From: Hypericum androsaemum
Taxonomy: Eukaryota > Streptophyta > Magnoliopsida > Malpighiales > Hypericaceae
Direction: 5' to 3'
Length of the DNA stretch: 64,000 bases
Assembly (NCBI GenBank): GCA_963995505.1
Contig: OZ023186.1
Location: forward strand, 11,043,570-11,107,569
Shown here: in pieces, positions 23,462 to 35,234 of the stretch
Layout of the letters: each line of letters begins with the position of its first letter
Position numbering within the stretch: position 1 is the stretch's first letter
Notes under the pieces: model-generated
Database searches by the model: none
What the model saw: only the letters and a program-made list of their open reading frames with translations
Told to the model about the DNA's origin: nothing
Program-made: the position numbers and the translations under genes

Positions 23462-24899
23462 GTAAACTAGCTGCTTAAACTTTTTTTAATCGAGTTTTAA
23501 TGCATTTCAATTCGATCGGTGGGCCAATTTTTCTTTCTAAGTAAGTGAGTCAAGACGAGAAGGATCGGTAGACGCTTGAATGAGAACAATAATTGCTCAA
23601 ACTTTTCGCACGCATTTGTGTGTTAAACAGCAAAGCATATTATTCACGGACGCGTTAAGATGTTGAACTTGTCAAATGATATCCCATTTTTAGTAGTAAT
23701 TTTGTTTTTACTATTTGATATTCCAACATAACATGTTATCAAGTCATGTCTTTGAGTCCTAGAGAGAGAGAGAATCTATCACAGCTATTATGGTAAGATT
23801 CGTTACAGGGTCGAAGTAGATCCGTGACGAGAGGAAAACGTGTTATTTTTGGTGGGTCTAGATAGTTGTTATCTTTGTTTTAATATGTTTCCATCTAATT
23901 TTTTAGGTGCCCGAGTTTTTGTACTCAAAATACAATTGGATGTAATTATCGTGTAATTATTTTTTGATGGGTATAATACAATTTACTATTTAAAAAATGA
24001 TTACATTCAAATTTTTTAATTAAATTAAAACAAATTTATGACTAACTGATATAAAAACGCTTTGGTGTAAAAAACGCTTTCTTATTGTTTATTGAGATAA
24101 TACATCCGAGAGCTGGAAATGACAGGGACATTAAGTCAACAAAATAAAGTCTGTAAAGTCTTTGCTAGACTTCAAAAAAATTCTTCATCCGAGAGCTGGA
24201 AATGACAGGGACGTTAAGTCAACAAAATAAAGTCTGTAAAGTCTTTGCTATACTTGAATTCTTCTTTGGGAAATTTCTCTGAAGTTTAGTTGTTTTTCAA
24301 TATTTTAGAACCTTTGAGATTTTTTTTCCAACTTTTTATAATTGTTCTAGATGTTGATGAATCTTTTCCGATTTCAAGTTCTCCTTTTCATTTTTAAAGA
24401 TTTTTCGTATTTATACAATCGTTTCACAATTTTTTTGTTATTTTCCCGGTTTTATTTTTATTTTTATCAAAAATGTACTTCCATCAACAATATTGTTCCC
24501 CATACCGCATACGGCAAAGACGAATGAAATATTTTTAGGGAAAAGTTAACTTTTATAATCTATAAAACGACATTTTAAAACGTGGTTTGCAACATTTTGA
24601 CACATAGGTTCGAAAAATTCCACGACATAATTTCGACTCCGAACCTCAAAATGACACCGATTTGAGACTCACATGAGACACCACGTCAGATTTTTTAATC
24701 TAGTTGGAAATGTGAGATAGCCTAAATTAAAATATCTTTTTCAATCTCTTATTTATTTATATTTTTCAAATATCCCTCCTCTCTCCCCTCTCTTCTTCCT
24801 CCTCCCTTCTCTCACCTCTCTCCTGGTTTAATTCTCCCGCCTAAAAAAATACATGAGGAAATAGGTGTTGTTACACCCCTACCTATTTAGAGGACCAAG
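23462..24899. other. Intergenic AT-rich DNA, no gene seen
   Basis: The stretch includes a second copy (about 23518-23561) of a 45-bp piece of the CRK promoter, a duplicated segment (24103-24255) and a pyrimidine-rich patch (24775-24830). No ORF of interest or recognisable domain was found. Confidence 0.6.
24103..24255. repeat. About 70-bp direct duplication, period 83
   Basis: Copies at 24103-24172 and 24186-24255 share CATCCGAGAGCTGGAAATG, GTTAAGTCAACAAAATAAAG (ATTAAG in copy one) and TCTGTAAAGTCTTTGCTA. They differ at about two positions. A 13-bp A-rich spacer separates them. Confidence 0.9.
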
Positions 24900-25430
24900 T
24901 TATAGAACTTTAATAAATTTCCAAAAAATAGAAAAAAATGAATAGTGGAGTCGACGCATTACTCGGTCGACTCTGCTTTATTTATTTATTTTAAATTTAA
25001 AAGGTGATATGTTATTGTTCGGATATTCGAACGAGTTAATTATTTCTTAATAATTTTGAATAATTTCTCGAAGTGTAGATTCGAAAAATTGTGTGAAAGC
25101 AAAAAAAAAAAACTTATTTGGACAACTAAATACCAAACTTTTGAGATCATTTATATTTTTTGAAACTTTTTAAGGTGTATAAGTTTTTTTTCAGTTGTAT
25201 AAATGAGTTATTTATTTTTTAATTTCACATAACTTTTGACATCTATGCGTAGAACTCAAAAAAATATACTACAATATAAAAATTAACTCATTTGAATACA
25301 TGAGTAACTACTTATAACCCTTTAAATTTTAAAAAAATTAAATAACGCATGGCCACCAAGTGAGTCGACCAAATAATGTGCCGACTCCACTATTTACTAA
25401 TTTTTTGGAAAATTTTGAGAGTTCTATAAT
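24900..25430. mobile_element. Foldback element with about 70-bp terminal inverted repeats
   Basis: The left arm (24900-24972) and the reversed right arm (25361-25430) share TTATAGAACT, TTTCCAAAAAAT, AATAGTGGAGTCG and GGTCGACTC. The interior is AT-rich and non-coding and contains the dispersed repeat matched at 7508-7676. No clear target duplication was identified, so the superfamily is open. Confidence 0.6.
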
Positions 25431-25900
25431 ATTATACTCAGTTGTCTCAATGTGTTAATATTTTTTGATTTCACATAACTTTTTGAGTTTTATGTGCCAG
25501 TCCCATTAACTTTTGGGAATAATAAATTTTTTACCCATTTTAAAAATATATCTAATATTTTTACCCATTTCGGAAAAATTTCCCAAGTTTTCTTGAAAAG
25601 GTGGATATATATTCAAAATGGAATTTGCCCCTATGATAAATCGACATCGGGTTTCATGCACCACCATGCAAATACATTTTCGACCTAATTTTTGTTTAAT
25701 GACAATTGAAAAGGGTTTAAAATTCTGAAAGATGTGCATCTTGGTGTGGAAAAAAATGTAGATTAGGATTGTCGATAAACAAAGAATCAAATATAATACT
25801 TACGGGAGATGAGATGATTTTCGTGTGTGATTAGGCGGGAGCAATGAATTGTTTTAGCCTCTTCCTTAAAAAATATATTTTTAATAGATCTCTAATATTT
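25431..25900. other. AT-rich spacer, possible MITE terminus
   Basis: At 25525-25600 the segment reads TTTTTTACCCATTTTAAAA and then TTTTTACCCATTTCGG. Reversed, it resembles the terminal repeat of the MULE-type MITE at 58384-59066. No full element or gene was found. Confidence 0.4.
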
Positions 25901-25904
25901 AGGA

Positions 25905-26620
25905 TTGGTTAAGATCTCGAGAAAATTAGGTAGACTCCAGATACTCACTACGTAAGGAAATAGGAATTGGATCCTATTCATATTTAATTTGGTCTCCGGT
26001 AAGAGGAATTGGGATAAGCAAACGGAGCTTGGAATAAAAAAATACTGTTTTAATAAATCTCTAATAATTAAAAAAATATTGTTTTAGGGCTCGTGGTGGA
26101 AGGTCAGATTTGAAGGTGGCTCTATCGTCCTTGGAAGCGAAGCTTCTAGCTGTGGATTTTGCCCTCAAGATGATCAAACTCAAGTACTATGGTGTCCAAA
26201 TCATTGTAGAGACGGACTGTCTTTTGGCGTACAATTTCTTGAATGACCATTCCTCGTACTTGTTTTTAGACTTAGGTTGCTTCTTGGCGATTTGCCAAAT
26301 TGTATGCTAAAATTGATCCCTCGTGCGCTTAATCAGGTCGCAGATTGGTTAAACAAATCATGTAGGCTCGGATCACTACTTGAGGATTGGAGGACTATTC
26401 CCCCGGGAATCTCTATGCCCTCTTATTTATGGACTTTCCTACTTAATATGTTAATATATTTGGAAGTGTTTTTTACCCTAAAAAAAGAGTTGGTTAAGAT
26501 CTCGAGAAAATTAGGTAGACTCAAGATACTCGCTACATAAGGAAATAGGAATTGTATCCTATTCATATTTAATTTGGGCTTTTGTAACCGGAATTGGGCC
26601 AAGCAAATAGGGCTTGGAAT
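25905..26620. repeat. About 130-bp direct repeats flanking a LINE fragment
   Basis: Copies at about 25905-26035 and 26488-26620 share GGTTAAGATCTCGAGAAAAT, TAGGTAGACTC, AGGAAATAGGAATTG and TCCTATTCATATTTAATTTG. Between them lies a LINE RNase H fragment. The pair may be LTR-like ends, or a duplication that arose with the insertion. A TATA-like ATATATAG follows the second copy near 26699. Confidence 0.75.
26089..26490 (+). pseudogene. LINE 3' fragment: RNase H domain
   Basis: The frame from 26089 gives ARGGRSDLKV, SLEAKLLAVDFAL and IIVETDCLLAY. After a frame change near 26290 it continues with PRALNQVADWLNKSCRLG and PPGISMPSYLWTFL. This is the C-terminal RNase H of a plant LINE ORF2. A short A-run (26478-26485) marks the 3' end. 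All upstream domains are absent, so it is a 5'-truncated insertion. Confidence 0.8.
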
Positions 26621-27590
26621 TGGGCCAATACAAAACCTAATAACACCATTGGACTCACCAAACCCTAGATAACACTCTTCCGCCCTCAACGACACCAATA
26701 TATAGAAGAGTCGGGAGTCCTAATTTGCCCTAGAATAGGGCGACCTCTAGGTTCAGGTGTGTATCATCTTGATAAAGTCCAATACTTCCAATACTTCGTA
26801 TATATCAAACACGGGGGCTACTGCAACCAAATAATTGATAGCTATATCAAATATTATTTTGCATTTGGAAACGCTTCTCAAAAACTCCAAGGTAATTCCT
26901 CATCTTTTGTCCTTTTTTGGATGATTGATGTCGTTTTGAATATCAGTAATAATATTTCATAAAACACAGAGCTTATTGGAACAGATTATTCAAAAGTACA
27001 AAGGGAAAATATAAGCTTTTCTTGATGAGCATGTTTGTGGCTTCTGTAATGACTTCCGTGGCTTGTCTTCTCCGAGGCCATCTTTGTTAATTACAGATAT
27101 TATGTTGTTTATGGAAGCTACAATTATGTAATGAATGACATTATGTTGTCTAGCATCGAAATGCTCCACATAGAAGTAGAAGATAGAGGTGTCCGTTCTG
27201 GAACCATCAAGCCAAAGACAAGGTGCATCACGAGTCCGTGAACCTAAGCGTGTGGCGCCTGTTCGAGGCCATAGATGGAACACTGATCGACAAGAAAGAA
27301 AATTCTTATAAGTATAGCTAATTAATTAACTTACCTTCATAAGGGAATCACCCAAGTTGATTCTTATGTGACAAAACGTATTATATTGTGAAAAGGAAAC
27401 ACGTTGACTATCGTTTGTGAGAATGATAACGTAAACACGTGTTTTGATGTTATCCGGCTCATGTTTTAGGAACATGTTGTGAGTATATGAATGTAGTTAA
27501 GTTCATGTATAAGAAAAATGAAAAACGCAGTATTTTTTTCGGGATATAAATGGTTTAGTGTTCTGTGTGATTAAATATCACCAAATCAAA
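26620..27590. other. Intergenic DNA with a dispersed repeat, no gene recognised
   Basis: The piece 26894-27004 matches 34484-34595 in the same orientation (shared TTTTTGGATGATTGAT, AATAATATTTCATAAA, TCAAAAGTACAAAG). A minus-strand open frame of 97 codons at 26990-27283 has no recognised domain and is not annotated as a gene. Confidence 0.5.
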
Positions 27591-27599
27591 TCCTAGGTA

Positions 27600-28700
27600 A
27601 TTGCAAGTAACCTCAACATAGAAATGACCAATATATCTTTAAACCAAAAAAAAAAATTTATTCCAGCTCAAGAACATCCAAGAACATTCAACCCAAAAGT
27701 TCATCTCCAACTCAGATATTCATCCATAATAAAAAAAATGAATATTGGTCATCTTCCTCGACAATCTGAGATCTAATGACAAACATAGAGAAGAATCGCC
27801 ATCAAACTTTCAATTAATTTCTCGATACCTTCCTCTTTCAATTAAACCCTAAATCCGTCGTCGTCTCCATAGTCCTCCTTGGCTTCTCCTCCTCGAACCT
27901 TCGTTTCCTTCACAATCGCGTCTCCCCAAGCCTTCTAAGTCGTTGTCTCCATGGTCGAGTCGTCCTTCGAGTCCGAGTCCCCGTCGCGAGGCTGAACCCG
28001 AAGGGGACGAGGCAGCGTCAATCGAGCGAGGGTGAGGATCTGAAACCTCTTCGTCTTCTCTGTCCTCTTCATGTTCTTTGTTCTCGCGAGGGTGAGGCGG
28101 CTCGACGAAGAAGGCTGTCGGCGGAGGGTGCACGGTGGGAGGCCTTGATGGCGGCGCGACGAGGGAGGCCTCGATGGCGGCGCGAAGAGGGAGGCCTCGA
28201 TGGCGGCCTCTATCCCGACAGTTGTGCTCACCTCGGCGTTCAGGAAGGGAAAGGGAGACCGCCGCGGCTACTTCTCATTTCCTTTTTTTATTTCCTTATG
28301 TCAGAACGATTGAAGGCAAAGAGAGAGAGCGACGAGACGGAGACGGAGACGGAGCCCTCCAACACGTGGTCGGGATCGCGGTGGCGCTCAGATTAGTAGT
28401 GTTGTGAAATTTGCTGTGGTTGGTACTTGAAATTAGGGTTTTTCAATATTAATTTGGGTTTCAAAAATAGGGTTGTTCAAGGTTTGATTTCGTGCAGAGA
28501 TTGATTTCGTGCATCTCTATTTTTTGACTTTTGATTAAGAATTTATTGGGTTAGTTTTCGAAGTTGATCCAGTGGAAGAAGATGAAGGTTGAAGATGATA
28601 ATTTTTTTTCTTTAAGGACATATCTGTCATTTCCTAGACAAAAAATTAAAAAAAATCATGAAGGAACTCGAGAGTTTCTGAACCTAAACGCGGGGGATAA
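27600..28700. mobile_element. Possible MULE-like element with a GC-rich coding-like interior
   Basis: The left end (AAATGACCAATATATCTTTAA near 27626) resembles the reversed right end (AAATGACAGATATGTCCTTA near 28630). The interior at 27850-28400 is GC-rich with several overlapping open frames and a 27-bp tandem unit. This is the look of a gene-capturing MULE, but borders and target duplication were not established. Confidence 0.35.
28138..28206. repeat. GC-rich tandem repeat, about 27-bp unit
   Basis: The unit GAGGCCTCGATGGCGGCGCG recurs about two and a half times with small changes. A period divisible by three keeps the overlapping reading frames open, so those frames are weak evidence of coding. 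Confidence 0.7.
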
Positions 28701-29104
28701 TAATATAGATTTTAAAAATGCAAGGAACCCAAAAGGAAGGAAGGAGGCTTAAATTACAGAAACGTGAGCTTTAAGTTTCTAACAGAGAAATCTTAAAAGA
28801 CAAATTGGCACATTGATCGAGTCAACTACACCCTGAACAGAAGAATTATTGCGATCCCTAAGTGGGACCCTCCAATTTAAAATTTCTGAAGAAAGCAAAT
28901 CACAATTTCGAGGGGCATGGATTACCCATATGGATTAAATAGAGTGAAATGCAATAAATTTATATTCAGGGGTAATATTGGAATATTACAAAACCGAAAG
29001 AGAGGAATAATTAATTACTTTTCTTAAACCCAAAAATCTACTATTGATTGACTCTTCACATCTCTCTTCTTTTCAAAATTCAAAATTATCCACTCAACAA
29101 AACC

Positions 29105-29460
29105 AATGGTTTTCAAAATACGACCCGTAGTCGACCCAAATTTTGGGTCGTACTATGGGTCAACCGGTCTGACCGGATGGACTACCGGTCGGGCTAGATT
29201 TTTTAATTTAAAAAATAAATATATTTATATATAATCTAGGTATAATTGTACATGTAATCGCATACATACCTAAAAAAAATTAAATTTTTAATCAAAAATA
29301 TTAGAATATAACCAATAGGAATATTAGACCGGGTCAAACCGCATATGTGCTTTTTATTAAAAAAAATTGGGGTGAACCACCTCGGGTTGGTCAGATTTTT
29401 GGTGTCTGACCAAATTTAGTTCGGTTCGCAAGGTAACTATTTTTTGGTCAAAATCCGGTA
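29105..29460. repeat. Diverged relative of the hAT-like MITE at 61424-61901
   Basis: The segment opens with ATGGTTTTCAAAATACGACC and has the GGTCAACCGGTCTGACCGG and CTACCGGTCGG parts, then an AT-rich middle. This is the order seen in the 61424-61901 element. The right terminus and a target duplication could not be found. Confidence 0.6.
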
Positions 29461-29467
29461 TGCCTTT

Positions 29468-30215
29468 TACACTACATATGAAAACTAATATCGCTACACA
29501 TGCAAATCAATATTACTATATACGAAAATCAATAATCCAACATTTGAAAACCAATATTATTGCACATGCAAACCAGTATCGTAACATATGAAAACTACTA
29601 TCGCTACACACGAAAACCAATACCAATATATCCGAAAACCAATATCCCAACATCTGAAAACCAATATCCCAACGTACGAAAACCAATATTCCAACATACG
29701 AAAACCAATATTCCAACATACAAAAACCAATATCATTACACATGCAAACCAGTATCGTTACATATGAAAATTACAATCGCTACACATGCAAACCAATATC
29801 ACTACATCCGAAAACCAATATCAATACATCCGAAAACCAATATCCCAACATATGAAAACAAATACCAATACATCCGAAAACCAATATCCCAACATACGAA
29901 AACCAATATTCCAACATACGAAAACCAATACCAATACATCCAAAAACCAATATCCCAACATATGAAAACAAATACCAATACATCCGAAAACCAATATCCC
30001 AACATACGAAAACCAATATTCCAACATACGAAAACCAATACCAATACATCCAAAAACCAATATCCCAACATACGAAAACCAATATCCAAACATACGAAAA
30101 CTGATACCAATACATCCGAAAACCAATATCTCAACATATGAAAACAAATACCAATACATACGAAAACTAATATTCCAACATACGAAAACCAATATTCCAA
30201 CATACGAAAAACAAC
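29468..30215. repeat. Minisatellite, 22-bp unit
   Basis: About 34 units of the type AAAACCAATATCCCAACATA fill the interval. Some units have CCAATACATCCGA in place of CCAACATACGA, giving a higher-order alternation with a near-repeat of about 110 bp (29860-30060). All frames stay open on both strands because stop codons are rare in the unit. The long repetitive ORFs are therefore a by-product. The unit is related to the arrays at 35620-35990, 37140-38400 and 39560-40050. Confidence 0.95.
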
Positions 30216-30307
30216 CGAGATCGAACAATATGAAACCAAACTCAGAAATCAATAGATCCACTAAAAAAGACAAAAAAACCCAGAAATTCACTAAAAAATA
30301 GAAACAG

Positions 30308-30560
30308 CGGCCGTTACGCTCCCAGTTGCCGAATCGGGTGGGCTTGGGCTCGCATGGTCCACCGACCTCACCGGTCTGCTCGTTGACAAAGGCCTCACCG
30401 TCGTTCTCCTCTCCCTCATCGCCCCGAGCCTCTTCTCCTTCCTCTTCTGGCTCGTCTCCTCCTCCGGCTTCCTCCTCCTCCGGCTTCCTCCTTGTTCAGG
30501 ATCTCCCCAGTCGGCTGGGACAACGACGGGGAAGAGGTGGATAGTAGCCAGATCAGCGGG
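30308..30560 (+). pseudogene. GC-rich coding-like fragment with a hydrophobic segment
   Basis: A forward frame from about 30308 reads AWSTDLTGLLVDKGLTVVLL and then SLIAPSLFSFLFWLV before a serine and leucine-rich tail and a stop at about 30559. The composition and hydrophobic stretch look like a captured exon of a membrane protein. No family was recognised. It lies between the minisatellite and the MULE-like terminus at 31068, so it may be cargo of that element. Confidence 0.35.
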
Positions 30561-30959
30561 GTAGAGTCGAGCCGAGCCACCAGCTCCGACGGGGCACAGG
30601 ATGAGAGCAGCGCGCGGCGACTCCCTCTTCCGATGAGCTACCTCCTCCTTCTCCGCTGTGGCAGGGAAGGGATTGAGTGGGGTTTAGAGCCACTCCCTCC
30701 TCCAGCGAGCTACCTCCTCCTCACTCCGGCGGCGAAGCTTCTTCTCCCGGTCTCTTCTTTTTCTCCGGCGAGGGAAATGGGATGAGAGAGAGAGAGAGAG
30801 GAAAAGAAAGTGACCAGGAAAGAGAGGGGAAGAGGAAGAGAATATATGGTCAAAAAGTGAAATTAATGTGGAATTAATGTGGGCGGCAGAATTAATATGG
30901 GCGGCAGAATTAATGTGGGTGGAATCTTAGTTGGCACTTTTTGGGATATATGGTCAAAA

Positions 30960-31090
30960 ATACTCTTCGTGTGATATTGACCATCAGATTAAATTTTTTA
31001 ATTAAAAAAATAGATCCAAGGGCTCTGAATGAGACCCCTCCGTAGGGACAACTTTTTAGTAGTCCCTATTCAATCCAAAACCAATTTCGA
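30960..31090. repeat. Right terminus of a MULE-like family
   Basis: The sequence includes CATCAGATTAAATTTTTTAA, CCCCTCCGTAGGGACAAC and TAGTCCCTATTCAATCCAAA. Similar termini in the same orientation occur at about 32915-32985 and 41030-41130. The matching left end was not found. Confidence 0.45.
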
Positions 31091-32582
31091 GAATACTCGC
31101 ATCACATATGACCTTATTGAAAATAGTGAGATGGGAATCCCTTATTAAATACAGTTTCCTTTTTCTTCAATGAACCTTTCGAGAATAACTTTTTCACCAA
31201 ACAAACCTGCTGAGTATTTACTACACTGAAATTCAAACCAGAGATCTCTCAACAGAATTTGTATTTATCTTTTTTTTGTGGAAATTTATCTTTTTTGTTT
31301 ATACCTATTGTTAGTCTAACAACCATTCGACTGATCGTGACTATTTAAATGTAGCAAAATTCTTAGCACACTTATTATTTACTATTGTTACATTAGTAAT
31401 GATTCGAATTAAATTTTTTTTAATTAAACTAAAATAATATTTATAGTAATTGATCTAAATATTTATTTTTAAATATATATTTTATCTTTTCACAGAGAAA
31501 GATTATTACATTAAAGCTTCTCTAAGACGTTAAAATCGGAGAAAAATATCAATTTAAAATAATTATAACACTTGAGAAGTTTCCATTTTTTTATTCAAAA
31601 ATTATTTAAAATTAATTTTTGTCGTTATGTAACTCTAAAAAATTATTTTGTCTATATTTAAATTACTTAAAATCTTAGCTTATAGCACTATTCAAATACT
31701 AGCACAAACTATTATCTTAAAATATTTTTCAAATTTGTAAAATATATAAAAGTATTTATTTATTAAAAAGATCATTTTATTCAAGTTGTGACCAAATTTA
31801 GATCATACTTGGAATCTATCAGGCGGACAGCTATTAAAGTATTGAGTAGACGATAAATCAAGAATATATGATACATGTATACAGTCGGCTTTAAAGTAGT
31901 CAATTAATTATTAAAGCCCTCTGCTCAATATATCAGGAATCTTTAAAGTTGCTGTATAATTTTCAAAAAAAAAATTGCTTTATTGAGTAGATGTATCATT
32001 CCGGTATCATTTACTATACATTCACTATTTGTTTCCCCACTATAAATTGGACCATGCACTACCACTTTCACATTATGACATAATATGATATTTTTCTTCA
32101 CAAGAAAAAAAAATGATATATTTCAGTAAATTTAGATGAGGCAGTGTCGTAAAATTATGACTGAATCCGAAGAAATTAAAGATTACACTAAAGATAACGA
32201 GAAAAAGACCTTTTATATCAGTTAGATGACACGGTGTTCGGTCCATGACTTTTTTTACAAAACGGCGCCGTAAAATATACATATATTACTCGATGGTGAT
32301 GTGACAAATGGATAAATGTCCAAAATAGTACCTAATATTTGGACATTATAAAAAAAAACCCTAATAATACTAAAAATCCGATGACTACATCTTCTCTATA
32401 ATACTAATAATCCTATGACCCTAGTAAAATATACATATATTTTTCTCCAAGCTTCTCTATAATATCCCTTCAATTGCCACACGTGGTGGAAGCAGAGGAG
32501 GAGTCGACCTGGGGTCGTATCAATTATCTTTTTATTATTTTCTACATATTTTGAAAATATATATGTATTTTTATCTACTTTC

Positions 32583-32622
<40 letters not shown>

Positions 32623-33366
32623 CTTTTTTAAATATTTTAGAAAAAGTCTTGCACAATCCTTGGTATACATAAATGATAAACAAAAAAGCCTATCGGCCCC
32701 AGCGGCAAGAAATTTCACCAGAGAATGTGAGGACCGATTCAATAGCCCGACTCATGAGAACGCGATCATTAATAACACATAAGCCTTTTTTTTCTTATGA
32801 GAACATGTAGCAATTTCTGGGTTTGAATTCAGTGAGAACAAGAGTTATTTATACTGAAATGAATCAAATAATTATATTTATAGACATCGTTTTAATGATT
32901 GTCAGATCTGTAAACACGTTTTAATGAAATCTGATGGTCTAAACAAAATCCTCTCCGTGGATTGTCTCCATTCAATCCAAAACCACAATTTTTTTAGGTG
33001 GCTTATGAAACTAGATTTCATTGAGAAAGTTTTGGGAATTATCCCAAAACAAAAAGTACTTATTTCAAAAAACACAACATCAGAGAAAACACCCCATTAA
33101 ATTGATCTGCAAAATAGCTGACCCTGCACTATTTTTTTAGGGGTTACTTTACATTATTTCGGATTGAAAACAATTATATGAGCATCCCCGTACGAATATA
33201 GTTTCCCTTTCTTTTATTAAGATCATAACTATGGTTTTCAATGTTTTCCACAAAAAAACTATGGTTTTCAATGAGTCTGTTCACGGTTAGACAAGAAACA
33301 CGCCGAGTATTAACTCTACTGACAAATCCAAATAAGAGATCTTGTCATTTAATCTGAATACGTTTT
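31091..33366. other. AT-rich intergenic DNA, no gene seen
   Basis: Strongly AT-rich DNA with short homopolymer runs. It holds the (AT)18 microsatellite and a second copy of the MULE-like terminus (about 32915-32985). ORFs are short and of low complexity. Confidence 0.65.
32585..32620. repeat. (AT)18 microsatellite
   Basis: Uninterrupted AT dinucleotide run of about 36 bases. Confidence 0.95.
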
Positions 33367-33677
33367 GGGCTAAATAGTTATGGATCTATACTATTTAAAA
33401 TTTTTGATTTATCAGAATAAATGAGTAATTATTGGTTCCTCATATTTGATAAATAAACTAGTTAGTCATTTTCTCTTTTATTCGGCTAATTTTTTGGCCA
33501 TTTAAAAAAAATTTCCGATTATCAAAATGAGGGACCAACTAAATTTGGCAGAAAAGTTAGCCGGATAAAAGATACATGGACTAGGTACTTCTTTTATTAA
33601 ATATGAGGGACCAATTAATATTTATTTATTTTGATTAATTAATTTTTCCAAATAAAAAACGTATGACTATTTAGCCC
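33367..33677. mobile_element. Foldback MITE, 311 bp
   Basis: Both ends carry GGGCTAAATAGT in inverted orientation. The arms pair over most of the element (left 33400-33505 with reversed right 33565-33645, sharing GGTTCCTCATATTTGATAAA or variants and TTTTATTCGGCTAA or variants). Flanks TACGTTTT and TATTTTTT agree at six of eight positions and may be a decayed 8-bp duplication. It is non-coding. Confidence 0.7.
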
Positions 33678-35179
33678 TATTTTTTTCTTATCATTAAAAA
33701 ACTTGTATTCACTTTGGTAAATAGTGTACAACTTTAAATTTCAGAATTCAAACCAAAAAAGATAAATATCGATTTATATTTATTTAACGACTTGCGTTTA
33801 GTATTTATAATTGTACCATTTTTAATGCAATTGTATCCGGAGCACCATAAACTCGGTACCATCCCGCGTATGCAAGCATATCATTTGTATTGAAATTACT
33901 TTAGTAAATATAACATGGACTATTATTTTTTAGGAATTGAATTCTAGTCCAAAATATAAAAAAATTTAAACCTTAATTCCGACGGCCTTTAAATAACGTA
34001 CATCCCAAGTCGGACCTTTATTCAAGAGCCAAAGAGGCAAAGCAAGTCCCTTCCGAGGCAAAGCAAGTCCCTTGCTGAGGAGGTCTGGGAAGTTGTCTGC
34101 TACGGTGGAGCTCCTCCCCTCGAGCTCAAGTCCTTCTAGCCTGGTGGTTATCCATCTTCCTCGTCAAGTTTTCTATCTTTATCATTCTTCTTCTGTTGGT
34201 CGCTCGCATCGCAAAGCTGCAGGATGTTTACTAGAGTTGGAGGTTTATTCGCCTAGGGTTTGACTTTCCTGTAGGAAGTTTTTTTTTATGTGGAGGCTGC
34301 TTGGTAAAGTTGGGGTTTTGTGTGAACGTGTTTAGAGCATGGATATTTACGAGGGTTTCCATTTTTCTTGCTTATTGGTATTTGAACTCCATTGATGAAG
34401 GATTAATCTTACTGGCCGGTAGGAGAGGGCAAGAATGAAGAAGATCTACCAAAATGAAGCTATGGTTTCTGGAAACGCTCCTCGGAAGCTTTTGTTTTCT
34501 ATTTTTGGATGATTGATCTTGTTTATAAGAACAATAATAATATTTCATAAATTTACAAGGCTTATTGAAACAGGTTTATCAAAAGTACAAAGAAAAATAG
34601 TGGCTTCACGGATATCGATCTTTCCCAGATATCACTATTATCCATGTACATTGTCAGCTCACAAAAAAAAATTGTCTATAATTTGCTTAAACTACTGTGT
34701 TGATCTTTGCAGAACATGGAAAAGCTTGCAAAATACTATCGCATCACCTCTTGTTGTGCGGGACAATCAATTGTTTAGTGAACCAAGTCTATTTGGTCCT
34801 GAGAGAGATACGAATGGTGGGTTCTCACGATTATTCTTTTAATTGGTAGATATTATAATATTCTAATATATGATTGAAAAAAAATGTTTTCAAAAAAATA
34901 TATGAAACAGATATGAATATACATACGATTTAATAGAATGTAATTGATATATTTCATAAATTTGTTGCGCAGAAAATTATTTTTTTCAAACAGTTACATT
35001 TCACTATATGATTATTATACGTTCAATATTATATTTTAATTAGTATGAGCCACGAAACAGTTTTAACGGATCGTTATACCTAGCATTAAATTTTTATTGG
35101 GTTTGCTAATTTCTTTTGCACACCGAATATAATAATTTTCAGGGTGGCCATCATAAAATTCTCATTGCTCTCTCCTTAT
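33678..35179. other. Intergenic DNA with an unrecognised transcript-like segment
   Basis: 33990-34850 is less AT-rich and starts after a TTTAAATAAC element. It carries a 63-codon open frame (34072-34263), a 22-bp direct duplication around GAGGCAAAGCAAGTCCCTT (34034-34073), the dispersed repeat 34484-34595, and an acceptor-like TTGATCTTTGCAG at 34700-34712 before a short open segment. No domain was recognised. It could be a decayed gene or retroposed copy. Confidence 0.4.
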
Positions 35180-35234
35180 TGTGGAGTCCTTCCCCTTTCC
35201 CTTCTCTCCCTAGGAATAGTATCTCTGTAGAGAG

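Noticed and set aside
20909..23466. Target duplication for the probable solo LTR
   Set aside because: The 5 bases on the two sides (AAAAA and GTAAA) do not match well enough to claim one.
29560..30291. Long overlapping ORFs on both strands (up to 193 codons) with repetitive KPISQHTKTN or YWFSYVGILVF protein
   Set aside because: They come from the 22-bp minisatellite, whose units lack stops in most frames. All frames and both strands stay open, so there is no coding evidence.
30326..30785. Serine and proline-rich ORFs as real genes
   Set aside because: Low complexity, overlapping in several frames and located in possible transposon cargo. Only a coding-like fragment is noted.
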